A stretch of 64,000 nucleotides of DNA from Pseudomonas gingeri (GTDB lineage Bacteria > Pseudomonadota > Gammaproteobacteria > Pseudomonadales > Pseudomonadaceae), in NCBI RefSeq assembly GCF_013386115.1, contig NZ_JACAOR010000014.1, positions 372,001 to 436,000 of the forward strand, given 5' to 3'. The translations under genes and the position numbers were made by a program. Below the pieces are notes generated by a model. It saw nothing but the letters and a program-made list of their open reading frames with translations, was not told where the DNA came from and searched no databases. Positions 15,692-24,761 of this stretch are shown here, piece after piece; within the stretch, counting starts at the first letter, position 1, and each line of letters starts with the position of its first letter.

Positions 15692-18033
15692 TTGAGCCCC
15701 AGGGTCAGCGAGCGCTCCGGTGCCGGCTGGCGACCCCACGGGCTGGTGTCGATCCCGCGGAAGTAATACTCGCGGTTGAACAGGTTGCTGATGCCCGCCG
15801 AGGCCGTCAGTACGGTCTTGTCCTGCAGCGGGAACTGGCGCTCGATGGCGGTGTTCCAGACCCAGTAGGCTGGTAGCCGGCCCACGGAGGCGCTGGCATC
15901 CTCGGCCCCGGAGTTGGCGGCGTCGGTGTAGGCGCTGCTGACGTACAGGCCGTCGAGGCTGTAGGTCCAGCGTTCGGCGAAGTGGTAACGCCCGTCGACG
16001 CTGAACTGGTTGCGCGAGGAGAACGGCACCTCATTGCCCTTGAAGGTGCCATTGCGCTGCTTGGCGTCGAGGTAGGCGTAGCTGGCGTGCAGGTCAAGGT
16101 CGGGCAGGGCGCCCGGGGTCCAGAAGATCTCGCTCTCGATGCCCTGGTGACGGGTGCTGCCGAGGTTGACGAAGCGGTCGGTGGTGGCGTCGTAGACGAT
16201 CTGGTCGTCGAAGTCGATGCGGTACACTCCGAGGTCGACACGCAGGCCTTTCCACGGGGTGTAGCGCACGCCGGTCTCGTAGTTCCAGGCCAGTTCGGCG
16301 CCGACATCACCCTCCTTGACGATCTGCGTGACCTGCGGCGGGCGCAGGGATTTCTGCGCGTTGGCATACACGTACCAGTCGTCCGTGGCCTGGTAGCCGA
16401 CCGTCAGGCCGGGCAGCCATTCTTCCGACTTGTTGTCGTGCCGGAAGCCGGTAATACCGTCCTTGTAGTCCATCTGCGCATTTTCATAACGCACGCCGGG
16501 GGTAATGGTCAGGCGATTGTTGAACAGGCCGATGGCGTTGCTCAGGTAGAACGCCCTGGCCTCGTCGTTGAACTGCCAGTCGCGGAACGGCGTGGTCTTG
16601 CCGGTCGCCACGCTCTGGCGATCGACCTTGTAGTCGATGTCCTCGGCGACGTAGCGGGCGCCCACCAGCCAGGTCTGGCTGAGGCTGTCGCCGTCGATGC
16701 TCAGGCTCAGGCGCGGTTCGCTGCCCCAGACCTTGAAGTCCCGCGGGCCGTCCTGGCGGCTGGTGGCGGTGCCGTCCGGGGTGAAGGGCAGGCCGACGAT
16801 AAAATTGCGATAGCTGTCATGGGCGAAGTTGGTCCAGCTGAACTCCACCGAATCGAACGGGCCGATGGCGCCCAGGCGCTGGGTGTAGGTACCCCAGACC
16901 CGGTCGGTGTTGCCGTCGAAATGATCCAGTGGCCGGGTCGACTGACGTGGGTCGTCGCGGTAGTCCTTGACGCTCAGGGCGCCCGCCAGGTCCATGTCGG
17001 CCTCGTAGTGCTGCACGCCGAAGCTCAGCTCGCGGTCGTCGTCGATATTCCACTGGCCGCGCAGGCGGTAGTTCTGGATATCGGTGTCCGAGTGCTCCCG
17101 TCCGGCTTCGCCCGAAATCGTATTGAGGTCCAGTTGCAGGCCGAAGTTGTCGGTCAGGTAGCCGCCGGTGCCGAAGTAGGTGTCCCACAACTGGCGCCCG
17201 CCGGCGTTGAAGGTGGTGCGCTCCTGCAGGGTGTTTTCCCATTCGCGGGGAATCGGCTTGCTGATGAAGTTGATGACTCCGCCGACGTTGTTCGGCCCGT
17301 ACTGCACGGCGGCACCACCGCGCACGATATCGATGCGATCGACGGTGGCCATGGTCACCGGGAACAGCGACAGGCCGGTCTGCCCGTAGGGCGCGAGGGC
17401 CAGCGGAATGCCGTCGGACAGCGCCTGGATCCTCCCGCTGCGGCTTTCGTACAGGCCGCGCACGGCGATCTGCGGCAGGGCGCCGGTGCCGGTCTCGTCG
17501 AAGATCTTGACCCCGGGCACCCGTTGCAGGGCATCGTCGACCCCGCGCACGCTGGCCTTGTCCAGGTTGTCCGCGCCAACCACCGTGCGGCTGCCGGCGT
17601 AGGTCAGTACCTGCGGATCGCTGGCGCTGCCCAGCACGTCACCCTTGATCACCATGGGCGCGATATAGGACACCTCGGCCGGTTTGGCCGCCGGGGCCGG
17701 TGCAGCACCGGCCGGGACGATGACGAAGGTCCTCTCGTCCTTGACCCGGGTTTGCAGGCCGCTGTTGTCGAGCAGTCGCGCCAGCGCTTCCTGCGGGGTG
17801 AAACTGCCTTTGAGGGCGGGTGTGGTCCGCTCCTGCGCGATGTCGCTGGCAAACAGGATCTGCACCGACGACTGGCGTGCCAGGGCATTGAGCGCCTGGT
17901 CCAGGCGCGAGCTCGGCAGGTCGAGCAGGACCTTGTCCTCGGCCTGGGCCGAGAGGGCGAACAGCAGGCTGCCGGTCAGCAGGGGCAAGGACAGTGACAG
18001 GGGCAGGCGAGCGCTGCGCAGGCGTGGCTTCAT
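15679..18033 (-). CDS. fecA: TonB-dependent receptor with signalling domain, FecA-like
   Basis: 784 residues, outer-membrane ferric-chelate receptor. Signal peptide at residues 1-31 (ending SAQA); STN signalling domain about 33-108 (VLLDLPSSRLDQALNALARQ start); plug with RGGAAVQYGPNNVGGVINFI; 22-strand barrel ending NYRF, the C-terminal Phe needed for assembly. QSTRPLDHFDG and the plug VLTYAGSRTVV pattern resemble E. coli FecA. It is downstream of fecR and fecI-like genes, so substrate binding should be signalled through FecR to the ECF sigma factor. Ferric citrate is the probable, but unproven, ligand. AAGGAA precedes the ATG at 18033. Confidence 0.85.
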   Translation of the reverse strand: MKPRLRSARLPLSLSLPLLTGSLLFALSAQAEDKVLLDLPSSRLDQALNALARQSSVQILFASDIAQERTTPALKGSFTPQEALARLLDNSGLQTRVKDERTFVIVPAGAAPAPAAKPAEVSYIAPMVIKGDVLGSASDPQVLTYAGSRTVVGADNLDKASVRGVDDALQRVPGVKIFDETGTGALPQIAVRGLYESRSGRIQALSDGIPLALAPYGQTGLSLFPVTMATVDRIDIVRGGAAVQYGPNNVGGVINFISKPIPREWENTLQERTTFNAGGRQLWDTYFGTGGYLTDNFGLQLDLNTISGEAGREHSDTDIQNYRLRGQWNIDDDRELSFGVQHYEADMDLAGALSVKDYRDDPRQSTRPLDHFDGNTDRVWGTYTQRLGAIGPFDSVEFSWTNFAHDSYRNFIVGLPFTPDGTATSRQDGPRDFKVWGSEPRLSLSIDGDSLSQTWLVGARYVAEDIDYKVDRQSVATGKTTPFRDWQFNDEARAFYLSNAIGLFNNRLTITPGVRYENAQMDYKDGITGFRHDNKSEEWLPGLTVGYQATDDWYVYANAQKSLRPPQVTQIVKEGDVGAELAWNYETGVRYTPWKGLRVDLGVYRIDFDDQIVYDATTDRFVNLGSTRHQGIESEIFWTPGALPDLDLHASYAYLDAKQRNGTFKGNEVPFSSRNQFSVDGRYHFAERWTYSLDGLYVSSAYTDAANSGAEDASASVGRLPAYWVWNTAIERQFPLQDKTVLTASAGISNLFNREYYFRGIDTSPWGRQPAPERSLTLGLNYRF

Positions 18034-18095
18034 GGGCGATGTTCCTTGGAAAACAGGGGGCTTTGACTACCTGCCGTTTCTCGCCCGGGAAAACC

Positions 18096-18932
18096 CTACC
18101 TGCTGGCTCGATTATTTTTTCCGCTCTTGCGGCGCACGTGCAAGGTCCCGTCGCTCTCGCTGTGCAGACTCAAGGGCAGGATGCCCGGCAGCAGGGCGAG
18201 CAGGTCCTCGACCTTGCTGCTGTCGAAGACCCCGGTGATCGGCAGGCCGGCCAGGCTCGGATCGTCGAGGCGAATCGGCGCCGTACGATAGCGCTGGATC
18301 CGTGCCAGGGCGTCGGCCAATGGCGTGCGGTCGAAGATCAGGCGGTTGTCCTTCCAGGCGATCGCCGCCTCGGCGTCCACGCCGAGCGGTTGCAGGTGTC
18401 GCCCCGGACCTGTCTCGACCTGTTGACCGGGGGCCAGTTGCACATGACGACCGTCCGCGGTATCGACGTCGACCTTGCCGCGTACCAGGGTCACGCGCGC
18501 GCCCTGGTCAAGGCGATCGACACTGAACAGCGTGCCCAGCACCCGCACCCGGGTCGTGCCCGCTTCCACTTCGAAGGGCCTGAAAACGGTTTTCGAGACA
18601 TCGAACAGCGCCTGGCCGGCCTGCAGTTCCACTCGTCGCGAGCGCAGGTGCCATTCGACGGTGACCCGGCTGTTGCTGTCCAGGGTCATGCGGCTGCCAT
18701 CGGCCAGCGCCAGTACGCGTCGCTCGCCGACGGCGCTGGCATGGGACTCCCGGTGATAGGCCGGGTCCAGCCAGCCCAGCCCGGCGGCCAGCAGCATCGC
18801 CAACAGGGCGCCCGCCACGGCCTTGCGTGGTTTGCGCGGCCTGGGCTCGGGCAGGGGAAAGCGTTTGCGCAATTCTTCGCGATGTCGCGCCAGGGCTTCT
18901 TCTTCGCGGGACGGCGGGGGCAGGGTGGTCAT
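18096..18932 (-). CDS. fecR: FecR family anti-sigma/signal transducer
   Basis: 278 residues, inner-membrane protein linking the receptor to the sigma factor. A cytoplasmic N-terminus (EALARHREELRKRFPLPEPR) precedes a single membrane span at about residues 40-58 (VAGALLAMLLAAGLGW), followed by a periplasmic FecR domain with LADGSRMTLDSNSRVTVEWH and VLGTLFSVDRL. A C-terminal STN-like segment contacts the receptor signalling domain in this family. The N-terminal W-x-x-R-like region seen in typical FecR/DUF4880 domains appears shortened. Its start overlaps the fecI stop by 4 bases. The gap to fecA is 62 bases. Confidence 0.87.
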   Translation of the reverse strand: MTTLPPPSREEEALARHREELRKRFPLPEPRPRKPRKAVAGALLAMLLAAGLGWLDPAYHRESHASAVGERRVLALADGSRMTLDSNSRVTVEWHLRSRRVELQAGQALFDVSKTVFRPFEVEAGTTRVRVLGTLFSVDRLDQGARVTLVRGKVDVDTADGRHVQLAPGQQVETGPGRHLQPLGVDAEAAIAWKDNRLIFDRTPLADALARIQRYRTAPIRLDDPSLAGLPITGVFDSSKVEDLLALLPGILPLSLHSESDGTLHVRRKSGKNNRASR

Positions 18933-19453
18933 GAGACGGGTTCCGACAGGTCGAGCCTGGCGCGGCAGGCGGCCAGGCCGAGCTTCAAGTGCTTTTCCAC
19001 GGTTTTCAGGGAAATCCCCAGGCGTGTCGCGACTTCCGCCTGCGGCAACTGGTGGATCTTGTGCATCACGAAGACCATCCGGCAGCGCGGCGGCAACGCC
19101 TCGATGGCCTGGGCCAGGTACTCCAGCTCGCGCTCGGCTTCATACTGGCGAGGTGGCGACGGCGCCTCGCTGGCGGCCTCGAACGGCTCGGACAACTCGA
19201 CGATCCAGGCCTGGCGCCGCCGTTCGCTGCGGTAGCGGTCGATGGCCTGGTCGTGGGAGATCTTGCGCAGCAGCGCCAGGGGCGTGCGCACGTCCTCCGA
19301 CTGGCGTTTCTCCAGCAGTTGCACGCAGACATCGTGCACCACTTCGCGGGCAAAGCCGCGATCGCCAAAGCGTCGGCGCACGTGATCGACCAGTTCGTCG
19401 TAGTGACGCACCAGGGTGCTGAGCAGGGATGGCTTGGCAGAGTCGAACGGCAT
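18929..19453 (-). CDS. fecI: ECF sigma factor, FecI-like
   Basis: 174 residues, RNA polymerase sigma-70 family, extracytoplasmic-function group. Region 2 shows LVDHVRRRFGDRGFAREVVH and DVRTPLALLRKISHDQAIDR; region 4 shows LPPRCRMVFVMHKIHQLPQA then VATRLGISLKTVEKHLKLGL. First gene of the fecI-fecR-fecA operon. The promoter region 19454-19572 contains a probable Fur operator at 19491-19509, so expression should rise in iron limitation. It should direct transcription of the receptor gene when the chelate is present. Confidence 0.88.
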   Translation of the reverse strand: MPFDSAKPSLLSTLVRHYDELVDHVRRRFGDRGFAREVVHDVCVQLLEKRQSEDVRTPLALLRKISHDQAIDRYRSERRRQAWIVELSEPFEAASEAPSPPRQYEAERELEYLAQAIEALPPRCRMVFVMHKIHQLPQAEVATRLGISLKTVEKHLKLGLAACRARLDLSEPVS

Positions 19454-19490
19454 GATGGACCTGGAACGAGGCAGTGCAGGCGCAAATATA

Positions 19491-19509
19491 AATGAGAAAC
19501 CTTTTCATT
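19491..19509 (-). promoter_or_regulatory. Probable Fur box upstream of fecI
   Basis: AATGAGAAACCTTTTCATT is a 19-base palindrome with a single arm mismatch (ATGAGAA against TTTTCAT around ACC), matching the inverted-hexamer layout of Fur boxes, 38 bases upstream of the fecI start. Together with the downstream iron-receptor operon this is good evidence for iron repression. The surrounding stretch is AT-rich, as for a promoter. Confidence 0.65.
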
Positions 19510-19572
19510 CATAGCGCAAGCCATCTCGACAGGGCCGGAGGTCATTCCGGCCGGTCAGGTCCGTGGCGGGGG

Positions 19573-20055
19573 TTATTTGAAGTTGGTATCGGCCACCGGC
19601 ATGATCGTCGCGACCCGCCAGCCGTCGGCGCCGCGCAGCAGGGTCTGGCTGATCAGGAAGGTGTTTTTCTGCGGTGCTTCCCCGGCATGGCTGCGGGTGA
19701 AGGTCACGGGCACGAGGATCTGCGCCACGCTGTCATTGAGCTGGGTGATGCGCAACCGGCTCATGTCCGGGTCCAGTTGCCAGACGCCCTGATAATAGTC
19801 CTTCAGGCGCTCGACCACCGCGTCCGGGCCCCAGTTCGCACCGCCCCGGGCATACCAGAGCATCTGTGGCGAATCCCAGAGCATCGCGCGGATCTGCTTG
19901 AGGTCGTGGGCGTTCTGCGCCTTGACGAAATCGGTGAAGAAACCGCGCACTTCGTCCTCGTTCGAGGCGGCGAAGGCACTCTGGCTCGAAAGGGTGAGCA
20001 GCGCACCCAGCAATAGCGAGCAGGTCGCGATACGGGTGATGGAAAGCAGTTGCAT
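19573..20055 (-). CDS. Secreted SnoaL/NTF2-like (DUF4440-type) protein
   Basis: 160 residues with a signal peptide (MQLLSITRIATCSLLLGALL..., cleavage near AFA-AS at 29-30). The mature part is an NTF2-like alpha+beta barrel: DEVRGFFTDFVKAQNAHDLK, an LWDSPQMLWYARGG strand with a NWGPDAVVERLKDYYQGVW helix, and a C-terminal strand RGADGWRVATIMPVADT. Such folds bind small molecules or serve as subunits; no catalytic set can be assigned. It lies between the fec operon promoter and a GlxA-type regulator, on the same strand as the latter but separated by 90 bases. Function unknown. Confidence 0.75.
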   Translation of the reverse strand: MQLLSITRIATCSLLLGALLTLSSQSAFAASNEDEVRGFFTDFVKAQNAHDLKQIRAMLWDSPQMLWYARGGANWGPDAVVERLKDYYQGVWQLDPDMSRLRITQLNDSVAQILVPVTFTRSHAGEAPQKNTFLISQTLLRGADGWRVATIMPVADTNFK

Positions 20056-20145
20056 GGTGTCTCCTGGCGGGCGTTCTGCGATGGCTTGTAGGGTGACTCA
20101 GCGTAATCGCCCGAAGACCGTGAAACGTGTCGTTTAACCCTCGTT

Positions 20146-21105
20146 TCAGGCCATGGTTTCGCCTTGTCGGGGCTTGTCCCCCTGGCGGGCATTGCGGCGC
20201 ATGGCCCGTGGCGGTTCGCCGAACGCACGGACAAAGGCGCGGCGCATTCGCTCGCTGTCGCCAAATCCAGTCTGGCGGGCGATGGCTTCTATCGGGTGGC
20301 GGCCTTCCTGGATCAGCACCAGTGCCGCGTCGATACGCAGTTTTTCGATGGCCTTGGCCGGGGAGGTGCCGGTCTGCTCGCGAAAGGCCCGGCTGAACTG
20401 GCGGCTGCTCAGGTGTGCGGCCTGGGCCAGCCGCTCCAGGCTCAACTCGGTGTGCAGGTGATTTTGCGCGTAGGCCAGGGCAACCTGGATGCGATCGGAA
20501 CGTTGTTCTTCCAGCAGCGCCGATGACTGTGGCTGACCACCGGCCCGGCGGCTTTGCAGGATAAAGGTCTTCGACACGGCCCGCGCCAGGTCGGCACCGA
20601 GGTCTTTCTCGACCATGGTCAGTGCCTGGTCGATACCCGCGGTCATCCCGGCCGAGGTCCACAATGAGCCGTCGACGACGAACAGGCGCTCCTCGTCCAG
20701 CCTGACCCTGGGGTAACGGGCGCGGAATTGCGGGGCGAAGAACCAGTGGGTGGTGGCCTGGCGGCCGTCGAGCAACCCGGCCTCGGCAAGAAAAAAGGTT
20801 CCCGAACAGGTGGCCGCCAGGCGCCGGCAGCTTTGTGCCGCCTGGCGCAGGTAGGCGAGCAGCGCGGACGTGAAGGGGCGTTCGTTGCCGCCGCCGATGA
20901 TCACCGTATCGTATTCGTCAGCCGTGAAAGGCTCGGTCTGCACCACGATCCCCACGGAGCTGCGCACGGCACCACCGCCCTCCGATAGCAGGCGTACGTC
21001 ATAGTGAGGCTTGCCGAGCAGGCTGTTGGCCGTTTCGAACACCGAGAGCGCGGAGAAGCTCATCACGCCGAAACCGGGAAAGACGATAAAACCGATACGC
21101 AGCAT
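20146..21105 (-). CDS. GlxA/AraC family regulator (DJ-1/PfpI domain plus HTH)
   Basis: 319 residues. The first 190 residues form a DJ-1/PfpI-like domain (MLRIGFIVFPGFGVMSFSAL; VIIGGGNERPF; ATCSGTFFLAEAGLLDGRQA), with the Cys of the nucleophile elbow retained. The C-terminal 100 residues carry AraC helix-turn-helix motifs (LERLAQAAHLSSRQFSRAFR and IARQTGFGDSERMRRAFVRA). The ATG at 21105 has GGGAG 5 bases ahead; upstream in-frame starts lack this. It follows a second GlxA-type gene in tandem. Members of this class control amine and amino acid catabolism, so a target nearby is plausible. Confidence 0.83.
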   Translation of the reverse strand: MLRIGFIVFPGFGVMSFSALSVFETANSLLGKPHYDVRLLSEGGGAVRSSVGIVVQTEPFTADEYDTVIIGGGNERPFTSALLAYLRQAAQSCRRLAATCSGTFFLAEAGLLDGRQATTHWFFAPQFRARYPRVRLDEERLFVVDGSLWTSAGMTAGIDQALTMVEKDLGADLARAVSKTFILQSRRAGGQPQSSALLEEQRSDRIQVALAYAQNHLHTELSLERLAQAAHLSSRQFSRAFREQTGTSPAKAIEKLRIDAALVLIQEGRHPIEAIARQTGFGDSERMRRAFVRAFGEPPRAMRRNARQGDKPRQGETMA

Positions 21106-21189
21106 AGGGCTCCCGGACATCCTGAACCTGAAAGCGAATAGATTACCCTGAACATGCAAAGGTGTTGAGTGAATACGCCTTGCCGACGC

Positions 21190-22278
21190 TTATTCCCCGG
21201 CGTGTTTCAACAGCTCCTTGCGCAACTTGCCGGGCGACAGGCCGAACAGGCTCTGGAAATGCCGGATGAAATGCGGTGCGTCGGCGAAGCCGCATTCGAA
21301 GGCGATTTCGCCGATCTGGCGATCCGAGCTGACCAGCAGCCAGCGTCCATAGCGTAGCCGTACCTGGCGGTAGAACTGCGCCGGGCTGGTATCGGTTTCG
21401 GCCATGAACAACCTTTCCAGCTGGCGTTTGCTGGTGCCGACCCAGTGGGCGATCGCCTCGATCTCCAGGGGTTCGGCCATGTGCTTTTCCATCAGCATCA
21501 CCGCTTCGTGCAGACGCCGGTTGGATGAACTGGCGTAGCCGAGGGCCTTGCGCCGGTCGAGGAAGCTGCCGCTGCCGCTCTTGGCCACGGTCATCTGGTG
21601 CACCACCTTGCCGGCGCGGTCCGGGCCGCAGTGCATGCCGATCAGATGCACCGCCAGTTCGATCACCGAGACGCCGCCGGCACAGGTGATGCGGTCCTTG
21701 TCGATGAGGAAGTCGTTGTGGGTGATAAACCGCAGCGTCGGGAACAGGCGCTTCCAGTCATTGGCATGGTAGGCATGTACGCAGGCGGTGCGACCTTCCA
21801 TCAGTCCGTGGCGGGCCAGCACGAAGCTGCCGGTACACAGGCCGATCAGCGGTACGCCCGCCGCCGCGGCCTGGTGCAGGAACGCCGGGTAACTCCTGGG
21901 CACATCGGCCAGGGAGTCCAGCAGGCCACCGATGACCACGATGTAGTCGAAACGTTGCGGGTCGCCCATTTCGCTGTCGATGGGCACGTCCAGCCCGCCG
22001 CTGGACACGACCCGCTGCCCCGGCGTGCCCAGCACCTTCCATTCGCAACGGATCGGTCGGCTCTGGTCGCCGGTGTCGGCGGCATGACGCAGCGCATCGG
22101 TCAGCCCGGACAACGACAGCAGTGGAAACCGCGGCCAGAGCACGATGCCCACCGACAGTTCGGCGGTCCCGCGACGCTTGTGCGACGAGGGGGCCGATTG
22201 CTGGTCGAGTCGCGCCACCAGGCTCTGTTCGTCAGCCTGGTCCGCGGTTTTATCTGGATGTCGCAAATATTCAATCAT
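21190..22278 (-). CDS. GlxA/AraC family regulator, probable controller of the divergent ABC operon
   Basis: 362 residues from the ATG at 22278 (MIEYLRHPDK); the frame remains open a further 294 bases but that part runs into the divergent gene. DJ-1/PfpI-like domain at about 45-230 (SVGIVLWPRFPLLSLSGLTD; VVIGGLLDSLAD; IGLCTGSFVLARHGLMEGRT) with its cysteine, then AraC helix-turn-helix (IAHWVGTSKRQLERLFMAE; IAFECGFADAPHFIRHFQSL). It is divergent from the importer/amidase operon starting at 22378 with a 99-base promoter gap, the usual arrangement for a local activator of catabolism. Confidence 0.85.
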   Translation of the reverse strand: MIEYLRHPDKTADQADEQSLVARLDQQSAPSSHKRRGTAELSVGIVLWPRFPLLSLSGLTDALRHAADTGDQSRPIRCEWKVLGTPGQRVVSSGGLDVPIDSEMGDPQRFDYIVVIGGLLDSLADVPRSYPAFLHQAAAAGVPLIGLCTGSFVLARHGLMEGRTACVHAYHANDWKRLFPTLRFITHNDFLIDKDRITCAGGVSVIELAVHLIGMHCGPDRAGKVVHQMTVAKSGSGSFLDRRKALGYASSSNRRLHEAVMLMEKHMAEPLEIEAIAHWVGTSKRQLERLFMAETDTSPAQFYRQVRLRYGRWLLVSSDRQIGEIAFECGFADAPHFIRHFQSLFGLSPGKLRKELLKHAGE

Positions 22279-22377
22279 TCGTGCAAAGCATCCAACTGGT
22301 TGAACCGCCCTCGGCCCTAGGATGGAGGCCTGCCCAACGTCCTGTCGTTCAATAAGAAAACCAACGAGGTGCATACG

Positions 22378-23247
22378 ATGAACAAGTCTGGCATTCAACG
22401 CTTTACCGGCCTTTGCGCCGGATTGATGCTGTCCCTGCTGGCTTCGGCCCCGGTGTTCGCGCTGGATACCGTGGAGCGGGGCAGCCTGACCATCGCGTTC
22501 AGCGGCGACATGCCGGGAACCGGTTATCAAGATAGCAAGATGGTCGGCTATGACGGTGAAATCCTTCAACAAATTTCTGAAAGGCTGGGGCTCAAGGTCA
22601 AGCCGGCGCTGATGGAATGGTCGGGGACCATTGCTTCAGTGCAGGCTCGCCGCGTGGACGTGATGGCCGGGACCATGGGCTGGACCGAACAGCGCTCGAA
22701 GATCATGGCCCTGAGCGATCCGATCCACTATTTCAAGAACGGTATCACCCAGACCGGGAAGACCGACTGGAAGACCCTCAAGGACTTGCAGGGCAAGAAG
22801 GTCGGGACCATCACCGGATTCTCCTTCATTCCTGAAATGCGCAGGATCCCTGGGCTGCAAGTGACGCTCTACGACACCTCGGACGCCGCCGTGCGCGACC
22901 TGCTGGCCGGGCGTATCGACGCGGTGATCGGTGATCCGCCGGTCATGCAATACGCCATTTCGCGCAATGCCCAATGGCACCTGCACTTCAACGCCTTTAC
23001 CGACAACGATCCGGATTTCCCGCTGCTGACCGGACTGGGCCAGGTGGTGTTCGGTTTCAACAAGGACAATCCGCAACTGCTGGCGGCGGTCAACGAACAG
23101 ATCCAGACGCTCTGGAAAACCTGCGAGATGCGCAAGATCGGCGCCCGCTACGGCCTGACCCAGGATGTCTGGTTCATGCCCCAGGGCAAGGACCTGCGTC
23201 TGAGCGTCGACCGTCCGGCGGACTGGAAACTGCCCGGCTGCCAATAA
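22378..23247 (+). CDS. Amino acid-type ABC transporter substrate-binding protein
   Basis: 289 residues, family 3 periplasmic binding protein. Signal peptide to about residue 30 (...LLASAPVFA-LD). The mature part has GSLTIAFSGDMPGTGYQDSK, MVGYDGEILQQISERLGLKV, and GRIDAVIGDPPVMQYAIS, the pattern of polar amino acid/opine receptors. It is the first gene of a seven-gene unit on the plus strand with the ATPase and two permeases next. GAGG lies 9 bases before the start. The bound substrate is probably an amino acid or amino acid amide judging from the enzymes downstream. Confidence 0.87.
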   Translation: MNKSGIQRFTGLCAGLMLSLLASAPVFALDTVERGSLTIAFSGDMPGTGYQDSKMVGYDGEILQQISERLGLKVKPALMEWSGTIASVQARRVDVMAGTMGWTEQRSKIMALSDPIHYFKNGITQTGKTDWKTLKDLQGKKVGTITGFSFIPEMRRIPGLQVTLYDTSDAAVRDLLAGRIDAVIGDPPVMQYAISRNAQWHLHFNAFTDNDPDFPLLTGLGQVVFGFNKDNPQLLAAVNEQIQTLWKTCEMRKIGARYGLTQDVWFMPQGKDLRLSVDRPADWKLPGCQ

Positions 23248-23315
23248 CAAAGCGTGGTGCGCAGGGACGTCCTGTCGACCCTGCGCCAGACCGAGAAAAA
23301 AAGCGGGTGAGCAAC

Positions 23316-24104
23316 ATGTCCGACCTGATGGAACCTGCGCTGCTGCGCGTGTGTGACCTGTACAAACATTATGGCGACCTGGCGGTGCTCAAGGGCATCA
23401 GCCTGGAACTCAAGGCCGGGGAAACCCTGTCGCTGATCGGCCCCAGCGGGTCCGGCAAATCGACCTGCCTGCGCTGTATCAATTACCTGGAGAAACCCAG
23501 CCAGGGTGAGATCTGGCTTGGCGATGAGCTGATCGGGCAGGCCGGGGACGGCTCGCGCCGGCGCTTGCTGAGCGATCGGGAAATGGCCCCGCAACGCCTG
23601 GAGATCGCCATGGTCTTCCAGCTGTTCTACCTGTGGCCGCACTTGAACGTACGCGACAATGTCGCGCTGGGGTCGATCAAGGCCCGCGGCATGCCGCGCA
23701 AGCAGGCCTATGAGCTGGCCGAGGCGATGCTGGAGAAGGTCCATCTGAGGCACAAGGCCGATGCCTATCCCGAGCAGTTGTCCGGCGGGCAGCAACAACG
23801 GGTGGCGATTGCCCGGGCGCTGGCACAGCAACCCAAGGTGATCCTGTTCGACGAGCCGACCTCGGCCCTCGACCCGGAGCTGGTGGGGGAGGTCCTGGCG
23901 GTGATCCGCGAGCTGGCCGAGGAGGGGCGGACCATGATCATGGTGACCCACGAAGTCCGCTTTGCCCGCGACGTGGCCGACCGGGTGATCTTCATGGACG
24001 GCGGTCACATCGTCGAACAGGGACCTTCGGCCCAGGTGATCGATCATCCCAGCCACGAGCGCACCCGCAGCTTCCTCGGGCGCATGGCCATGGAGAACGC
24101 TTGA
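23316..24104 (+). CDS. Amino acid ABC transporter ATP-binding protein
   Basis: 262 residues, cytoplasmic ATPase. Walker A GPSGSGKST, signature LSGGQQQR, Walker B VILFDEPTSALDPE and switch His in MVTHEVRF are all intact. The Q-loop region is MVFQLFYLWPHLNVRDNV, typical of the HisP/GlnQ polar amino acid group. The frame is open well upstream inside the binding-protein gene, but the ATG at 23316 (MSDLMEP) is the family start. The stop abuts the next ATG (TGA-ATG), indicating coupled translation with the permease. Confidence 0.9.
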   Translation: MSDLMEPALLRVCDLYKHYGDLAVLKGISLELKAGETLSLIGPSGSGKSTCLRCINYLEKPSQGEIWLGDELIGQAGDGSRRRLLSDREMAPQRLEIAMVFQLFYLWPHLNVRDNVALGSIKARGMPRKQAYELAEAMLEKVHLRHKADAYPEQLSGGQQQRVAIARALAQQPKVILFDEPTSALDPELVGEVLAVIRELAEEGRTMIMVTHEVRFARDVADRVIFMDGGHIVEQGPSAQVIDHPSHERTRSFLGRMAMENA

Positions 24105-24761
24105 ATGAGCAGCCTCCAGACCTTTTTCGGGTTATTGCCCCTGCTGCTGAGCGGTGCGCTGGCGGCGCTGGAGATCGCCCTGTGCACCCTGGTGCTGGCG
24201 AGTATCGGTGGCCTGGCGCTGGCGGTATGGCTGACCTTCAGCCGTTCGCGCCTGGTGCGGGCGGGGATCGCCTGCTACATCGAGTGGATGCGCAATGTGC
24301 CGGCCCTCGCGCATCTGTTCCTGATCTATTTCGGCCTGTCGTACCTGGGGATCAATCTGCCCGCCTGGCTGGCGGCCATCGCCGGTCTGAGCCTGGTGGG
24401 CAGCGCGGTACTCTGCGACATCTTCCGCGCCGGCCTGCAGTCGCTGCATGTCGGGCAATACGAGGCGGGCCTGGCGGTCGGCCTGACCCGTGCGCAGATC
24501 CTGGCGAGCATTCTCTTGCCGCAGTCGCTGCGCCGCTCGTTGCCGGCGTTCGCCAACTATGTCACGCAACTGATCAAGGACACGTCCATCGCCTCGGCCA
24601 TCGCCGTGCCGGAGATCATGTTCCTGGCGCGCAACCTGGTGACATCGACCTTCCAGACCTCGCTGATCTACTTCGCGGTGATGTGTATCTACGCGGCGAT
24701 GATCCTGCCCATCGGCCTGGGCTTTATCCGTCTTGAACGGCAGTGGGGGAGCGCACGATGA
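24105..24761 (+). CDS. Amino acid ABC transporter permease 1
   Basis: 218 residues, inner-membrane subunit of the HisM/GlnP type. Several hydrophobic helices; the cytoplasmic coupling (EAA) loop reads EAGLAVGLTRAQILASILLP with the conserved Gly. WMRNVPALAHLFLIYFGLSY and the TSIASAIAVPEIMFLARNL segment fit the family. The start directly follows the ATPase stop and the end overlaps the second permease by 4 bases, so the two permeases form a heterodimer made in balance. Confidence 0.88.
   Translation: MSSLQTFFGLLPLLLSGALAALEIALCTLVLASIGGLALAVWLTFSRSRLVRAGIACYIEWMRNVPALAHLFLIYFGLSYLGINLPAWLAAIAGLSLVGSAVLCDIFRAGLQSLHVGQYEAGLAVGLTRAQILASILLPQSLRRSLPAFANYVTQLIKDTSIASAIAVPEIMFLARNLVTSTFQTSLIYFAVMCIYAAMILPIGLGFIRLERQWGSAR

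Noticed and set aside
15982..17997. A 671-residue plus-strand open frame opposite the fecA-like gene
   Set aside because: Val/Gly/Gln-rich antisense translation of a well-supported TonB receptor; no ribosome site or domain.
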